Below are positions 14,579 through 21,590 of a DNA stretch of 22,817 nucleotides, one piece after another. The DNA comes from Bacteroidales bacterium. Lineage in GTDB: Bacteria; Bacteroidota; Bacteroidia; Bacteroidales; Bacteroidaceae. The translations under genes were made by a program, and so were the position numbers. The stretch's first letter is position 1; each line of letters opens with the position of its first letter. The stretch lies in contig SFCP01000014.1 of NCBI GenBank assembly GCA_004558535.1, positions 1-22,817 on the forward strand, read 5' to 3'. Below the pieces are notes generated by a model. It did no database searches and was not told the origin of the DNA. It saw only the letters and a program-made list of their open reading frames with translations.

Positions 14579-15350
14579 GAGCCACACTGCATCCCGCCCC
14601 CTCACGGCAATTATCCTTGGCACGGGCTTAGGCCGCCTTGCAGCCGAGATAGAAGTCAAGGACAGCTTCCCCTATGCCGATATCCCCAACTTCCCCCTCT
14701 CTACCGTCGAGGGACACAGCGGCCGACTCATCTTTGGTCAGTTGGGCGGCAAGGAAGTGATGGCCATGGAGGGACGCTTCCACTTCTACGAGGGATATTC
14801 GATGAAGGAGGTGACGTTTCCCATCCGCGTCATGTACGAGCTGGGCATCAAAAACCTCTTCGTGAGCAACGCTTCGGGAGGTATGAATCCCGAATTTGCC
14901 ATTGGCGACTTGATGTTGATACGCGATCACATCAATTTCATGCCCGAGCATCCGCTACATGGTCCGAACTTCCCCACAGGTCCCCGTTTCCCCGATATGC
15001 ACGAGGCTTACGACCACGAACTGCTTGAAATGGCGCGCCAAATTGCCCGGGAGCAGGGAATAAAGGTGGTCGAGGGCGTCTATCTGGCTACCCAGGGACC
15101 CACATTCGAGACGCCGGCAGAGTATAAGATGTACCGGATTTTGGGCGGAGACGCTGTAGGCATGAGCACCGTGCCCGAAGTCATCGTGGCGCACCACTGC
15201 GGCATACGCGTCTTTGGCGTGAGCATTATCACCGACCTTGGCGTGGAGGGCAAAATCGTGGAAGTCAGCCACGAGGAGGTGCAGCGTGCCGCCAACGCCG
15301 TGCAGCCGCTCATGGCCTCCATCTTCCGCGAAATGATCAAGCGCATCTGA
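14541..15350 (+). CDS. punA: Purine-nucleoside phosphorylase, trimeric PNP-I type
   Basis: This enzyme cleaves purine (deoxy)nucleosides with phosphate in purine salvage. The ATG at 14541 gives 269 residues, the usual length; an upstream in-frame ATG at 14472 lies deeper in lpxK. The motifs are AIILGTGLGRLA (phosphate loop, GTGLG 27-31), VEGHSGRL, MEGRFHFYEGY, NASGGMNPEFAIGDL, GVYLATQGPTFETPAE and VGMSTVPEVIVA. The base-recognition position that is Asn in human PNP (SLITN) is Asp here (SIITDLG). The gene overlaps lpxK and is followed by a 32-bp perfect palindrome acting as terminator. Confidence 0.94.
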   Translation: MLQKIQQTAAWIKSHTASRPLTAIILGTGLGRLAAEIEVKDSFPYADIPNFPLSTVEGHSGRLIFGQLGGKEVMAMEGRFHFYEGYSMKEVTFPIRVMYELGIKNLFVSNASGGMNPEFAIGDLMLIRDHINFMPEHPLHGPNFPTGPRFPDMHEAYDHELLEMARQIAREQGIKVVEGVYLATQGPTFETPAEYKMYRILGGDAVGMSTVPEVIVAHHCGIRVFGVSIITDLGVEGKIVEVSHEEVQRAANAVQPLMASIFREMIKRI

Positions 15351-15392
15351 ACCGCTGCTTCGGTCGGTACAACCAAATTCTACCAACAAAGG

Positions 15393-15424
15393 AAGGCGTG
15401 TCGCCCCGCGGGGCGACACGCCTT
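15393..15424. terminator. 32-bp perfect palindrome, bidirectional terminator
   Basis: AAGGCGTGTCGCCCCG (15393-15408) is followed directly by its exact reverse complement (15409-15424). It lies between the converging purine phosphorylase and BACON-protein genes. T-tracts after the stem are short on both strands, but the stem is very stable. Confidence 0.75.
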
Positions 15425-15469
15425 TGATTATGGGTGGCAATTCCACCGTGCAGAATTTTTCTGAAGTGC

Positions 15470-17878
15470 TTATTTCCGGAAATTAAATGCGTTGTTGTCC
15501 TTCCTATCCAGCACTTCGAAATCTTCGTCGCGTATCACGAAGTCCACAGCCAGGTTATCGTGGAAACCACTCGGCACATTGATGTCACTGTAGGGGATGA
15601 AGAATGAAACGTCCTTCCATTCGGCCTGATCGTAAAGCACTGTGTCCTCGGTTTCATGCCACAGGTGACTTCCGGAAGGGTTATTCACCGGCGTAACATC
15701 GTCGCTGTAGTAATACCATACTTGGAATTTCACTGTCTTTCCTTTCATGTTCTCGGCAGAGCAGTGTGCGTGAACTTTCATGCCTTTCTGGCCGTCCTGA
15801 TACACGCCGTATTCCATCCATACGCGATTGATGGTGGCCGATGTGTTGCTGGCGGTGGGGGTACGCTGAGTGGACGAGGAGTTGGTAAACGTGAACTGGT
15901 TGTTCTCGCTGCCCGCCAGCAGGTTGAAATCCGTGTCGCGGATGTTGAAGTCTACGGCCAGGGTGCCGCTGGGTGTATCAGTGCTGAAATCATCGTAGGG
16001 AACGAAGAACACAAAGTCTTTCCATTCCGAGTTGTCATACAGCACGGTCTGCTCTTCTTCGTACCAAAGGTGATTTCCTTGGGTGTTGAGCACGCGAGTA
16101 AAGTCGTCTTCCTGATAGAACCAGATTTGGAAATCCACCTTCTTGCCTTTTTGTCCGCTCAGTTCGCAGTGTGCATGCACCTTCATGCCCTTTTTGCCGT
16201 TTTGGTAGACACCATGTTCCATCCATACGCGGTGGATTTTTCCCGTAGAGCTTGTGGACGTGGAACCGGAGTTGCCGCCGCCGCGGTAGGAGGAGTTGAA
16301 AGTGAAGGAATGGTTGTCGTTGCGCACCAGCGTTTCGCCGCTGGAATTTCGTATGACGAAGTCCACCGTCAGTGTGCCGTTGGGCGTGTCGGAGCTGAAG
16401 TCGCTGTAGGGTACGAAGAACTGGAAGTCTTTCCATACCGAGCTTTCATAGATGACGGTGTGCTCTTCGCTGTAAGTCAGGTGGGAGCCGGAGGTGTCGC
16501 ACACCTTTGTGATATTATCCGACTGGTAGAACCAAATCTGGAAGTCGGCCACTTGGTCCTTCATCTGGTTGATTTCGCAGTGTGCATGCACTTTGAGGCC
16601 CTTCTGTCCATTCTGAGTGACATTTTCTTCCAGCCATACGCGGTCGATGGTAGCCGAGGCACCCTCCGAGTTGGCATCCTGCTTGATGTTGATGCGTATT
16701 TCCTGTCCGCCGGCTTTTACTTTCATGTAGTCCGAGCGCTCGGTGTTGAGCGTGTTGGGCTGGCAAACCAGTCTGAATCCCGTGGAGGTCTTGTTCGTAA
16801 TGCTGCACCACGACGGCACACCCCATGTCTCGTAATCCGGAGCGTTGGTGCTGACCTCGTAGGTGGCATATCCGCCGCTTGCCTCGTATCTTATGCTTTG
16901 CGGGCTGTCGGTTTTGCCGTCCACCAACAGGTAGTAGTTTGTCGTATTGTTGCTTCCCGGGGTAAACGAGAAGGAGTAGAATGTGCCCGGCATATAGAAG
17001 GCGTCGCCGTCGTCCGTACTTTCGTCCCAAACGTAGATTTCAAACTTCAGGGTTCTGCTGTTCGTTCCCGTCTGGTGTAGCTGTGCGTAGGGGATAGAGA
17101 TTTCCAGATCCGTGTAGGTGCTGTTGTCATACGACGGTTTGAACTTTTTGAACGCAGCTACGTGTGATACGTTGCCCTTGGTGCCGTATCCCGTTGCATT
17201 GTCCGTGTCGATCAACTGATTTTCGTCGGCATCGTAGAAATAAGCCACGGCGCGTGCATCCTTGCCCTTGAAGTTCTGGATGTCAAAGGTGAGCAGGATC
17301 TTCATGCCTTGGCCGTCGCTCAGACTTTGGTTGTGCAGCTGTTTTACTTTCTTCATGGTCACGGAGGGCTTACCCGTCATGGCCGCTGTGGCTTGCGTCA
17401 CATTGATGGTGGCCTTGTGTCCCTTGGGCGTCTTCAGAACGACCTGGCCCGAACGTGGTTGTGATTCCGTGTTGCTGCTTACGCGCAGGGTCATTCCCTG
17501 GCGTGTCTTGTTTCCGATGATGACCCAAGCCGGGCTCGAGGCAACGCTCCAGCTTCCCGCGTTGGTATTGATCGACAACTCGCGACTGCCGCCCTCCTCC
17601 GTAAAGGCGACATCCGTTGAATTGTCTCCGTCCACGTTGATGTAGGTGTCGGCGTAATTCGATCGGCCGGAGGTTTTAGCCCCCGTGTTGCTGTTGTTGT
17701 TTTTATTTTTGTTTGTGTGGGGTTTCGTATTACCCTTCGTGTTCGTCTCCGTTTTCTTGTCCTTACCAGAGCTGAGCTTCAGAGATGGCTGTACCTTTAC
17801 CTTCCCCGAATTTCCGTTTGACTGTCCCATGGCCAATATGGGGATGGTCAGTAGTAGAATCAGTAGTAATTTTTTCAT
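15470..17878 (-). CDS. Secreted BACON-domain protein with tandem ~120-residue repeats
   Basis: The start is placed at 17878, not the longer frame at 17941, because it gives a classic signal peptide MKKLLLILLLTIPILAMGQ. The 802-residue product has a Lys/Asn/Thr-rich linker (about 25-78), a BACON-like domain (about 81-163), a diverged repeat (about 168-307), a second BACON-like domain (about 316-401) and three close repeats at about 409-528, 547-666 and 681-800. Each close repeat runs IxRVWxE, QxGxKGxKVHAHC, DFQIWFYQ, HLWYEEEQTVLYD, EWKDFxFFVPYxDF, GTLxVDFxIRD. BACON domains are Bacteroidota modules often found in secreted carbohydrate- or mucin-associated proteins. No catalytic domain or type IX secretion tail was recognised, and the repeat family was not identified. 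Own promoter at 17939-17946. Confidence 0.85.
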   Translation of the reverse strand: MKKLLLILLLTIPILAMGQSNGNSGKVKVQPSLKLSSGKDKKTETNTKGNTKPHTNKNKNNNSNTGAKTSGRSNYADTYINVDGDNSTDVAFTEEGGSRELSINTNAGSWSVASSPAWVIIGNKTRQGMTLRVSSNTESQPRSGQVVLKTPKGHKATINVTQATAAMTGKPSVTMKKVKQLHNQSLSDGQGMKILLTFDIQNFKGKDARAVAYFYDADENQLIDTDNATGYGTKGNVSHVAAFKKFKPSYDNSTYTDLEISIPYAQLHQTGTNSRTLKFEIYVWDESTDDGDAFYMPGTFYSFSFTPGSNNTTNYYLLVDGKTDSPQSIRYEASGGYATYEVSTNAPDYETWGVPSWCSITNKTSTGFRLVCQPNTLNTERSDYMKVKAGGQEIRINIKQDANSEGASATIDRVWLEENVTQNGQKGLKVHAHCEINQMKDQVADFQIWFYQSDNITKVCDTSGSHLTYSEEHTVIYESSVWKDFQFFVPYSDFSSDTPNGTLTVDFVIRNSSGETLVRNDNHSFTFNSSYRGGGNSGSTSTSSTGKIHRVWMEHGVYQNGKKGMKVHAHCELSGQKGKKVDFQIWFYQEDDFTRVLNTQGNHLWYEEEQTVLYDNSEWKDFVFFVPYDDFSTDTPSGTLAVDFNIRDTDFNLLAGSENNQFTFTNSSSTQRTPTASNTSATINRVWMEYGVYQDGQKGMKVHAHCSAENMKGKTVKFQVWYYYSDDVTPVNNPSGSHLWHETEDTVLYDQAEWKDVSFFIPYSDINVPSGFHDNLAVDFVIRDEDFEVLDRKDNNAFNFRK
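15479..15838 (-). repeat. Coding tandem repeat, unit 4 (C-terminal)
   Basis: Encodes residues about 681-800 of the BACON protein, from ATINRVWMEYGVYQDGQKG to the C-terminal FNF. Confidence 0.7.
15881..16240 (-). repeat. Coding tandem repeat, unit 3
   Basis: Encodes residues about 547-666, with KIHRVWMEHGVYQNGKKG. It is the closest relative of units 2 and 4, separated from them by Ser/Thr-rich linkers. Confidence 0.7.
16295..16654 (-). repeat. Coding tandem repeat, unit 2
   Basis: Encodes residues about 409-528, with ATIDRVWLEENVTQNGQKG. A more diverged unit 1 occupies residues about 168-307, between the two BACON-like domains. Confidence 0.65.
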
Positions 17879-17938
17879 AAGCGTTTTAATTTTATAGTGT
17901 GAATTAATCTGTGGCTCGCAGTGGTCGTCTATATTGTG

Positions 17939-17946
17939 CAAAGATA
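17939..17946 (-). promoter_or_regulatory. -7 box of the BACON-protein gene
   Basis: The minus strand reads TATCTTTG, a full TAnnTTTG match, about 60 bp upstream of the chosen start codon at 17878. The -33 box is weak. Confidence 0.55.
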
Positions 17947-18290
17947 TAAAAAAACTTATTTTCTATCGTTACAGTGTAGCTTTTTTTAGTAAGGAGTGGT
18001 TTTTTCGACCACTTTTTTGGGACGGAGTGCCTGTTGCGGCCTACTTCTCGCCTGAAGAATTCATGAATATGCTTTTTCAGACTTCTTCCTTCGGTTTTGC
18101 CTTTCCCGTAGAGGTACAAAACTTTGCTGCGGAAGCTCCGGGTCGTATTATCACCCTACTTTCTTGGAAATGAAAGGCAGATTTCATGTCTCATCCTTAC
18201 CTTCAGGTCCTAAGTGAAACCACGATACTCACGGGTTCTCCGGGGCTTTCATTTTTCCAACCCTTGCAAAATCCTCACGACCGATACTAT
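17947..18290. other. Intergenic region without a recognisable gene
   Basis: Apart from a short hairpin with U-run at 17995-18018 (AGTGGT/ACCACT, plus orientation), nothing was identified. The short open frames lack family resemblance, and the base composition is AT-rich relative to genes. Confidence 0.5.
17995..18018 (+). terminator. Orphan terminator-like hairpin
   Basis: AGTGGT (17995-18000) pairs with ACCACT (18008-18013), followed by six T residues. No plus-strand gene lies directly upstream, so its role is unclear. Confidence 0.25.
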
Positions 18291-18332
18291 AAAAAGGCAA
18301 TGCGACAATATCGGAATATCGTCGCATTGCCT
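18291..18332 (-). terminator. Terminator of tRNA-Lys
   Basis: On the minus strand, AGGCAATGCGAC pairs with GTCGCATTGCCT (12 bp), and a further ATAT/ATAT pairing sits inside after one mismatch. Five T residues follow. It begins seven bases beyond the tRNA 3' end. Confidence 0.85.
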
Positions 18333-18338
18333 GGATTG

Positions 18339-18411
18339 TGATCCGCTTGGGGCTCGAACCCAAGACCCCAACATTAAAAGTGTTGTGCTCTACCAGCTGA
18401 GCTAGCGGATC
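18339..18411 (-). tRNA. tRNA-Lys (anticodon TTT)
   Basis: The minus strand folds as a 73-nt tRNA. The acceptor stem is GATCCGC/GCGGATC with discriminator A. The D arm is GCTCAGCTGGTAGAGC, the anticodon loop CTTTTAA (anticodon TTT at 18376-18378), and the T arm TTGGG-TTCGAGC-CCCAA. The 3' CCA is not encoded. It has its own promoter and terminator. Confidence 0.97.
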
Positions 18412-18436
18412 AAACCTTTTTGCTGTTAAGCGAGTG

Positions 18437-18467
18437 CAAAGGTAGGCTATTTTTATGTTACGGCAAA
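18437..18467 (-). promoter_or_regulatory. Promoter of tRNA-Lys
   Basis: The minus strand shows the -7 box TACCTTTG (18437-18444) and a -33 TTTG (18464-18467) separated by 19 bp, both full consensus matches. The predicted start lies about 20 nt before the mature tRNA. Confidence 0.75.
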
Positions 18468-18577
18468 ATAAATCGGACTTTTTTTGCTTTTCTGCGGGGT
18501 GCAGGCAGCGGAAATGGCAGGCGCGTGTGGCAATATGGTGGTGTGTGCCGTTCTGCTTTGGTGCAGGGCCGTCTGTC

Positions 18578-19333
18578 TCAGCCTACCCATTTCTCCAGGA
18601 GGATGAGCGTGAGCGTGCCGAGCAACAGGGCGTAAGTGGCCTGCTTCTGGTAGCCGTGCGCATGGGTTTCGGGTATCATTTCGTCGGAGGTGACGTAGAG
18701 CATGGCGCCGCCGGCAAAGCCGAGCAGGGGCGGCAGCAGGTTTTCCATCAATGTGCCGAGGCCGAAGCCCAGCCATACGCCGGCTATCTCGAGCAGGCCG
18801 ATGGCGACGGAGATGAGGAAGGTGCGCCACCGCGACACACCGGCCAGCAGCAGCGGGGCAATAATCACCATCCCCTCGGGCACGTTCTGCAGGGCGATGC
18901 CCATTGATACGGTCCACGAGGCGCTGTCCGCGCCTGTCATACTGACGCCGGCGGCAATGCCTTCGGGGAGTTTGTGCAGGGCAATGGCCGCCACGAAGAG
19001 CAGTACGCGGTTGAGTGAATGATTGTGGCGGTGCTCCTCGGCGTCGAGTCCGGTGATGCTATGTAGGTGAGGCGTGACCAAATCCAGCACATTCAGTATG
19101 AGTCCACCCGCCATCACGCCTGCCACCACCAGCCAAGCGCCGTGCATGTCGGTAGCTTCGAAGGCCGGCACGAGCAGTCCCAGGATCGAGGCAGCCAGCA
19201 TGACGCCGGCGCAGTAGCCCATCACGCTGTCGTTCCACTTGTGCGGCAGTTCCTTGATGAAGTAGCCTGCAATCGAACCGATTATCGACGCGCCGCACAG
19301 GCCGACGGCGCTTATCCATATGCTTTCTGTCAT
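18578..19333 (-). CDS. ZIP family divalent metal transporter
   Basis: This 251-residue, largely hydrophobic protein is a member of the ZIP (ZupT-like) family, which brings zinc or other divalent metals into the cytoplasm. It has about eight membrane segments. Segment 4 carries the metal-site motif ALHKLPEGIAAG and segment 5 carries ALQNVPEGMVI, the paired family signatures. The loop between segments 3 and 4 is acidic and His-rich (DAEEHRHNHSLN), as is usual for metal capture. It stands alone, divergent from hsp20, with a -7 box at 19368-19375. Metal specificity cannot be assigned. Confidence 0.92.
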   Translation of the reverse strand: MTESIWISAVGLCGASIIGSIAGYFIKELPHKWNDSVMGYCAGVMLAASILGLLVPAFEATDMHGAWLVVAGVMAGGLILNVLDLVTPHLHSITGLDAEEHRHNHSLNRVLLFVAAIALHKLPEGIAAGVSMTGADSASWTVSMGIALQNVPEGMVIIAPLLLAGVSRWRTFLISVAIGLLEIAGVWLGFGLGTLMENLLPPLLGFAGGAMLYVTSDEMIPETHAHGYQKQATYALLLGTLTLILLEKWVG

Positions 19334-19367
19334 TTTCTTCTGCGGGAGTGAGGGATGAATGCCTGTG

Positions 19368-19375
19368 CAAACTTA
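19368..19375 (-). promoter_or_regulatory. -7 box of the ZIP transporter gene
   Basis: The minus strand reads TAAGTTTG, a full consensus match 35 bp upstream of the ZIP start codon. No clear -33 box. Confidence 0.55.
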
Positions 19376-19461
19376 CGGAAAAATCGGCAATCCGAGACGC
19401 CCGCTGTCGCTGAAAATGTCCGGTCGGGGCTTCGCCAGGTGCCGCGGCATGCCGATTTGTC

Positions 19462-19476
19462 CTGTCTGAAAGGCAG
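19462..19476. promoter_or_regulatory. Candidate heat-shock operator upstream of hsp20
   Basis: CTGTCTGAAAGGCAG has the inverted form CTGnC-N5-GnCAG, also found upstream of dnaK at 22569-22583. An AT-rich -7-like TAAATTAT starts 8 bp downstream. The regulator is not known from this window. Confidence 0.45.
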
Positions 19477-19639
19477 GAAGATATAAATTATTTAAGCTTT
19501 CCTGCCATTACGGCCGCGTGGCGAGGGGATGGTAGCGACAGGCACGCCCTTTGCCACTTACTTAGGTGTAGCGCAAGGCCGCGGATACCGCAGGCAGTAC
19601 GACTACAAAGAAATGAACATTACAACAACCATAAAAAAC

Positions 19640-19645
19640 AGGAGG
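19640..19645 (+). promoter_or_regulatory. Strong Shine-Dalgarno sequence of hsp20
   Basis: AGGAGG lies five bases before the ATG at 19651, an ideal spacing. Other starts in this window have A/T-rich leaders without such a site, so it stands out and fixes the hsp20 start. Confidence 0.75.
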
Positions 19646-19650
19646 TTATT

Positions 19651-20079
19651 ATGCTACCGATTATGAGTTCTAACAGTTGGTTTCCCACTGAATTTGATGA
19701 TTTCTTCAACAATGAATGGATGCCGCGGCTTCGCGCCACAGCGCCGGCTGTCAATGTGAAGGAAGACGCCAAGGGCTACACGATGGAAGTGGCTGTGCCG
19801 GGCATCAAGAAGGAGTTCTGTCGCGTCAACCTCAACAACGACGGCAACCTGGAGATTGCCATCGAAAACAAGTTGGAGCACAAGGACGAGAACAAGAAGG
19901 AACATTACCTGCGCCGCGAGTTCTCCTACTCCAATTACCAGCAGGTGTACACCCTGCCCGAGGACATCGTGAAGGAGCACATCACGGCGAAAGTCAACGA
20001 CGGTGTGCTGACCATCGAGATGCCGAAGCAGCAAAAGGAAGACGTGCAGAAAGTGCAGCGTCGCATAGAAATCGGCTAA
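19651..20079 (+). CDS. Small heat shock protein Hsp20 (alpha-crystallin domain)
   Basis: This 142-residue ATP-independent chaperone holds unfolding proteins in oligomers. The N-terminal arm (about 1-35) contains WFPTEFDDFFNNEW. The alpha-crystallin domain (about 36-130) runs from PAVNVKEDAKGYTMEVAVPGIKKE (given with its flanks) through YLRREFSYSNYQQVYTLPE to the diagnostic VNDGVLTIEMPK. The C-terminal extension is short and lacks an obvious IxI motif. The start at 19651 is fixed by the AGGAGG site; an internal ATG at 19663 is possible. It is monocistronic, followed by a strong terminator, and has an inverted repeat shared with dnaK upstream. Confidence 0.96.
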   Translation: MLPIMSSNSWFPTEFDDFFNNEWMPRLRATAPAVNVKEDAKGYTMEVAVPGIKKEFCRVNLNNDGNLEIAIENKLEHKDENKKEHYLRREFSYSNYQQVYTLPEDIVKEHITAKVNDGVLTIEMPKQQKEDVQKVQRRIEIG

Positions 20080-20113
20080 TCCGAGGTTTCTGATAAATTT
20101 TTCTTAAGCGTTG

Positions 20114-20155
20114 GCCCCGCGAGCTTGCCTCTGTCAAGTGTCGCGGGGCTTTTTT
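20114..20155 (+). terminator. Terminator of hsp20
   Basis: GCCCCGCGA (20114-20122) pairs with TCGCGGGGC (20141-20149), with an inner CTTG/CAAG pairing, followed by six T residues. Confidence 0.85.
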
Positions 20156-20168
20156 GGATGGCAAAGAA

Positions 20169-20207
20169 ATGGCGCGGGGATGGATTTGTTTCCTGTCCCT
20201 GCGCCAT
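20169..20207 (-). terminator. Terminator of the lipocalin-like lipoprotein gene
   Basis: A 12-bp stem with one G-U pair joins 20169-20180 and 20196-20207. On the minus strand it is followed by TTCTTTG. It lies 22 nt beyond the lipoprotein stop codon. Confidence 0.55.
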
Positions 20208-20229
20208 TATAGTCAGATGTCCTACTTTC

Positions 20230-20625
20230 TTATTTAATCTTTACCAAGGCGTAGTAGGTGCCACCGTATCTGAGTATCATGCTGCTTCCCGTGATGCTGC
20301 ATGTGCCAGTGTAAAGCGTTCCATCGTTTTCAAATTTCAAGGAGATAGTGCCGTCTTCAGTGTAGGTGTAGGTGAAGTTCACGGGGTCAGCGGTAATTCC
20401 GATCCCGCTGGAGGTTTCGACTCGGTAAGTTCTTAATCCGGTTCCGTTTTTCTTGAATTCAAACGTGGTGACCTCAACGTCTCCATCGGTGCTGTACCGT
20501 TCTTCCCAGGTGCCATAGATTTTTGAGGTTGACGTGGGTTCATCGTCATCATCACAAGAGGTGAATCCTGCACACAGGGTAGCAATCATCATGACTGTCA
20601 GCCAATTGTAAAAATACTTTTTCAT
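20230..20625 (-). CDS. Small surface lipoprotein, lipocalin-like
   Basis: This 131-residue protein has a lipoprotein signal peptide (MKKYFYNWLTVMMIATLCAGFTSC) with the lipidated cysteine at C24. The next residues, DDDDE, match the acidic lipoprotein export signal of Bacteroidota and predict display on the outer face of the outer membrane. The rest is a small beta-rich domain. YGTWEERYSTDG, TTFEFKKNGTGLRTYRV, GTISLKFENDGTLYTGTCSITG and MILRYGGTYYALVKI follow the strand pattern of short Bacteroidota lipocalin-like lipoproteins. The ligand is unknown. It is monocistronic and convergent with hsp20. Confidence 0.8.
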   Translation of the reverse strand: MKKYFYNWLTVMMIATLCAGFTSCDDDDEPTSTSKIYGTWEERYSTDGDVEVTTFEFKKNGTGLRTYRVETSSGIGITADPVNFTYTYTEDGTISLKFENDGTLYTGTCSITGSSMILRYGGTYYALVKIK

Positions 20626-21478
20626 AATAAAGGGGTGATTTGTTCGTGCCTATAATCTCCCCGAATTTGGCAATGATTAATGAGATTGTCAGTAAAAGAA
20701 AAGCGTGGGAGACTGTATCGTTACTCGTCCCACCGCTTGAGGCTCTGGCATTTGCCCATCCAGTCAAGAACGAGCAACGCAGAAGCCCACGCCGATGTAT
20801 ATGCAGATTATCCTATGACGGTGGCCATACTCCTTATAATATTAAGGGTACAAGCTACCTAAGGATATACGCAGTTACATCCTATGAGCATCTATCGTTG
20901 CTTTGTTCCGTGACTGAATATGAAACTGCCAGATTTCAAGCGGTCAGGAAACTAAGCGCGTGATAAACGCTTTCCTAAAGTTTGGTTCTCATGCCCAGGA
21001 TTTCAAGGTGAGAAGCCCGTGTCAGGCCGCAGTACATGATAATCCTGGTGTAGGAGGCTGTGAAGTCTGAGTAGATACTATCAAAAATCCATTGCTCCTG
21101 CTGAGTCCGCTGCAAAATTACTATAAATTTTTATATGGATTGAAATTTTCTCTAAATTATTGGCTCCGGTGATTGATTTAATTGAGTTTTTTTGAAGTTG
21201 CAGTACTTCGGCGAGACGGTAGAAACGGCATGTGTATAGTGAGTGTATAGTTTGCAATACCTTTCGGCGGGGAGTAAAATGCGCAGGTGTAGAGTGTCAT
21301 TTATGTAGGTTTGATACAAAAGCCATTACGCCTTGAATATTTGATGAAAGTCCGGGTGTGCGAGGTTGCCGATAGCCTTACGACTATCACCGAATAGTCA
21401 CTTCGCCTCTCCCCGTAAGTACGCCCTTGCCGGCATTTACCTTTTGTGGAGTTTTTTAGGAGCATTTCACGCCGTCAG
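20626..21478. other. Gene-poor intergenic region
   Basis: No intact gene is supported. It contains a minus-strand TAATTTTG -7 box (21113-21120), a possible broken gene just downstream of it (20975-21092), and a pair of GTGTATAGT repeats (21232-21240, 21243-21251). Translated short frames near 20700-20830 did not give a secure match to any family. Composition is AT-richer than the flanking genes. Confidence 0.5.
20975..21092 (-). pseudogene. Possible remnant of a short gene with frameshift in a T-run
   Basis: A minus-strand TAATTTTG promoter box (21113-21120) precedes an ATG at 21092 that stops after three codons (MDF). Removing one T from the T-run would open a frame of about 38 codons: MDFDSIYSDFTASYTRI, then IMYCGLTRASHLEILGMRTKL. 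The peptide looks protein-like and ends in a regular stop at 20975, but I do not recognise the family. It may equally be chance. Confidence 0.25.
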
Positions 21479-21510
21479 TTTGGGCGGCTATGGGGAAAGT
21501 CGTACATTTG
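21479..21510 (+). promoter_or_regulatory. Promoter of sodB
   Basis: The -7 box TACATTTG (21503-21510) and -33 TTTG (21479-21482) are separated by 20 bp, both full matches. The predicted leader is about 75 nt. Confidence 0.7.
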
Positions 21511-21590
21511 AGGCGTCGGGCAGGTTGCCTGTGCAGCACTGTCGGCACGTGAGAAATAACTGTTCCTAAACCACAAAAACCGTATGACTT

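Larger units (their letters stand above)
19334..19650. other. Regulatory region between ZIP transporter and hsp20
   Basis: No gene is present. It contains the ZIP promoter (19368-19375), the 15-bp inverted repeat 19462-19476, a larger hairpin GGCAGGAA/TTCCTGCC (19472-19506) and the Shine-Dalgarno sequence of hsp20. No full TAnnTTTG box was found on the plus strand here, which fits a specialised promoter for hsp20. Confidence 0.6.

Noticed and set aside
15656..17080. 474-codon plus-strand frame opposite the BACON gene
   Set aside because: Its repeats only mirror the coding repeats of the minus-strand gene, which has a clear signal peptide and domains.
17934..18173. 79-codon plus-strand frame before tRNA-Lys
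   Set aside because: It has no family resemblance, overlaps the promoter of the BACON gene and contains a terminator-like hairpin.
20700..20830. Possible tail of an IS605-type transposase or its guide RNA region
   Set aside because: The translated peptide only vaguely resembles such tails. No zinc-ribbon, catalytic motif or element end could be found.
21232..21251. Two GTGTATAGT repeats separated by two bases
   Set aside because: Too short and only two units; not a CRISPR array and without a clear regulatory context.
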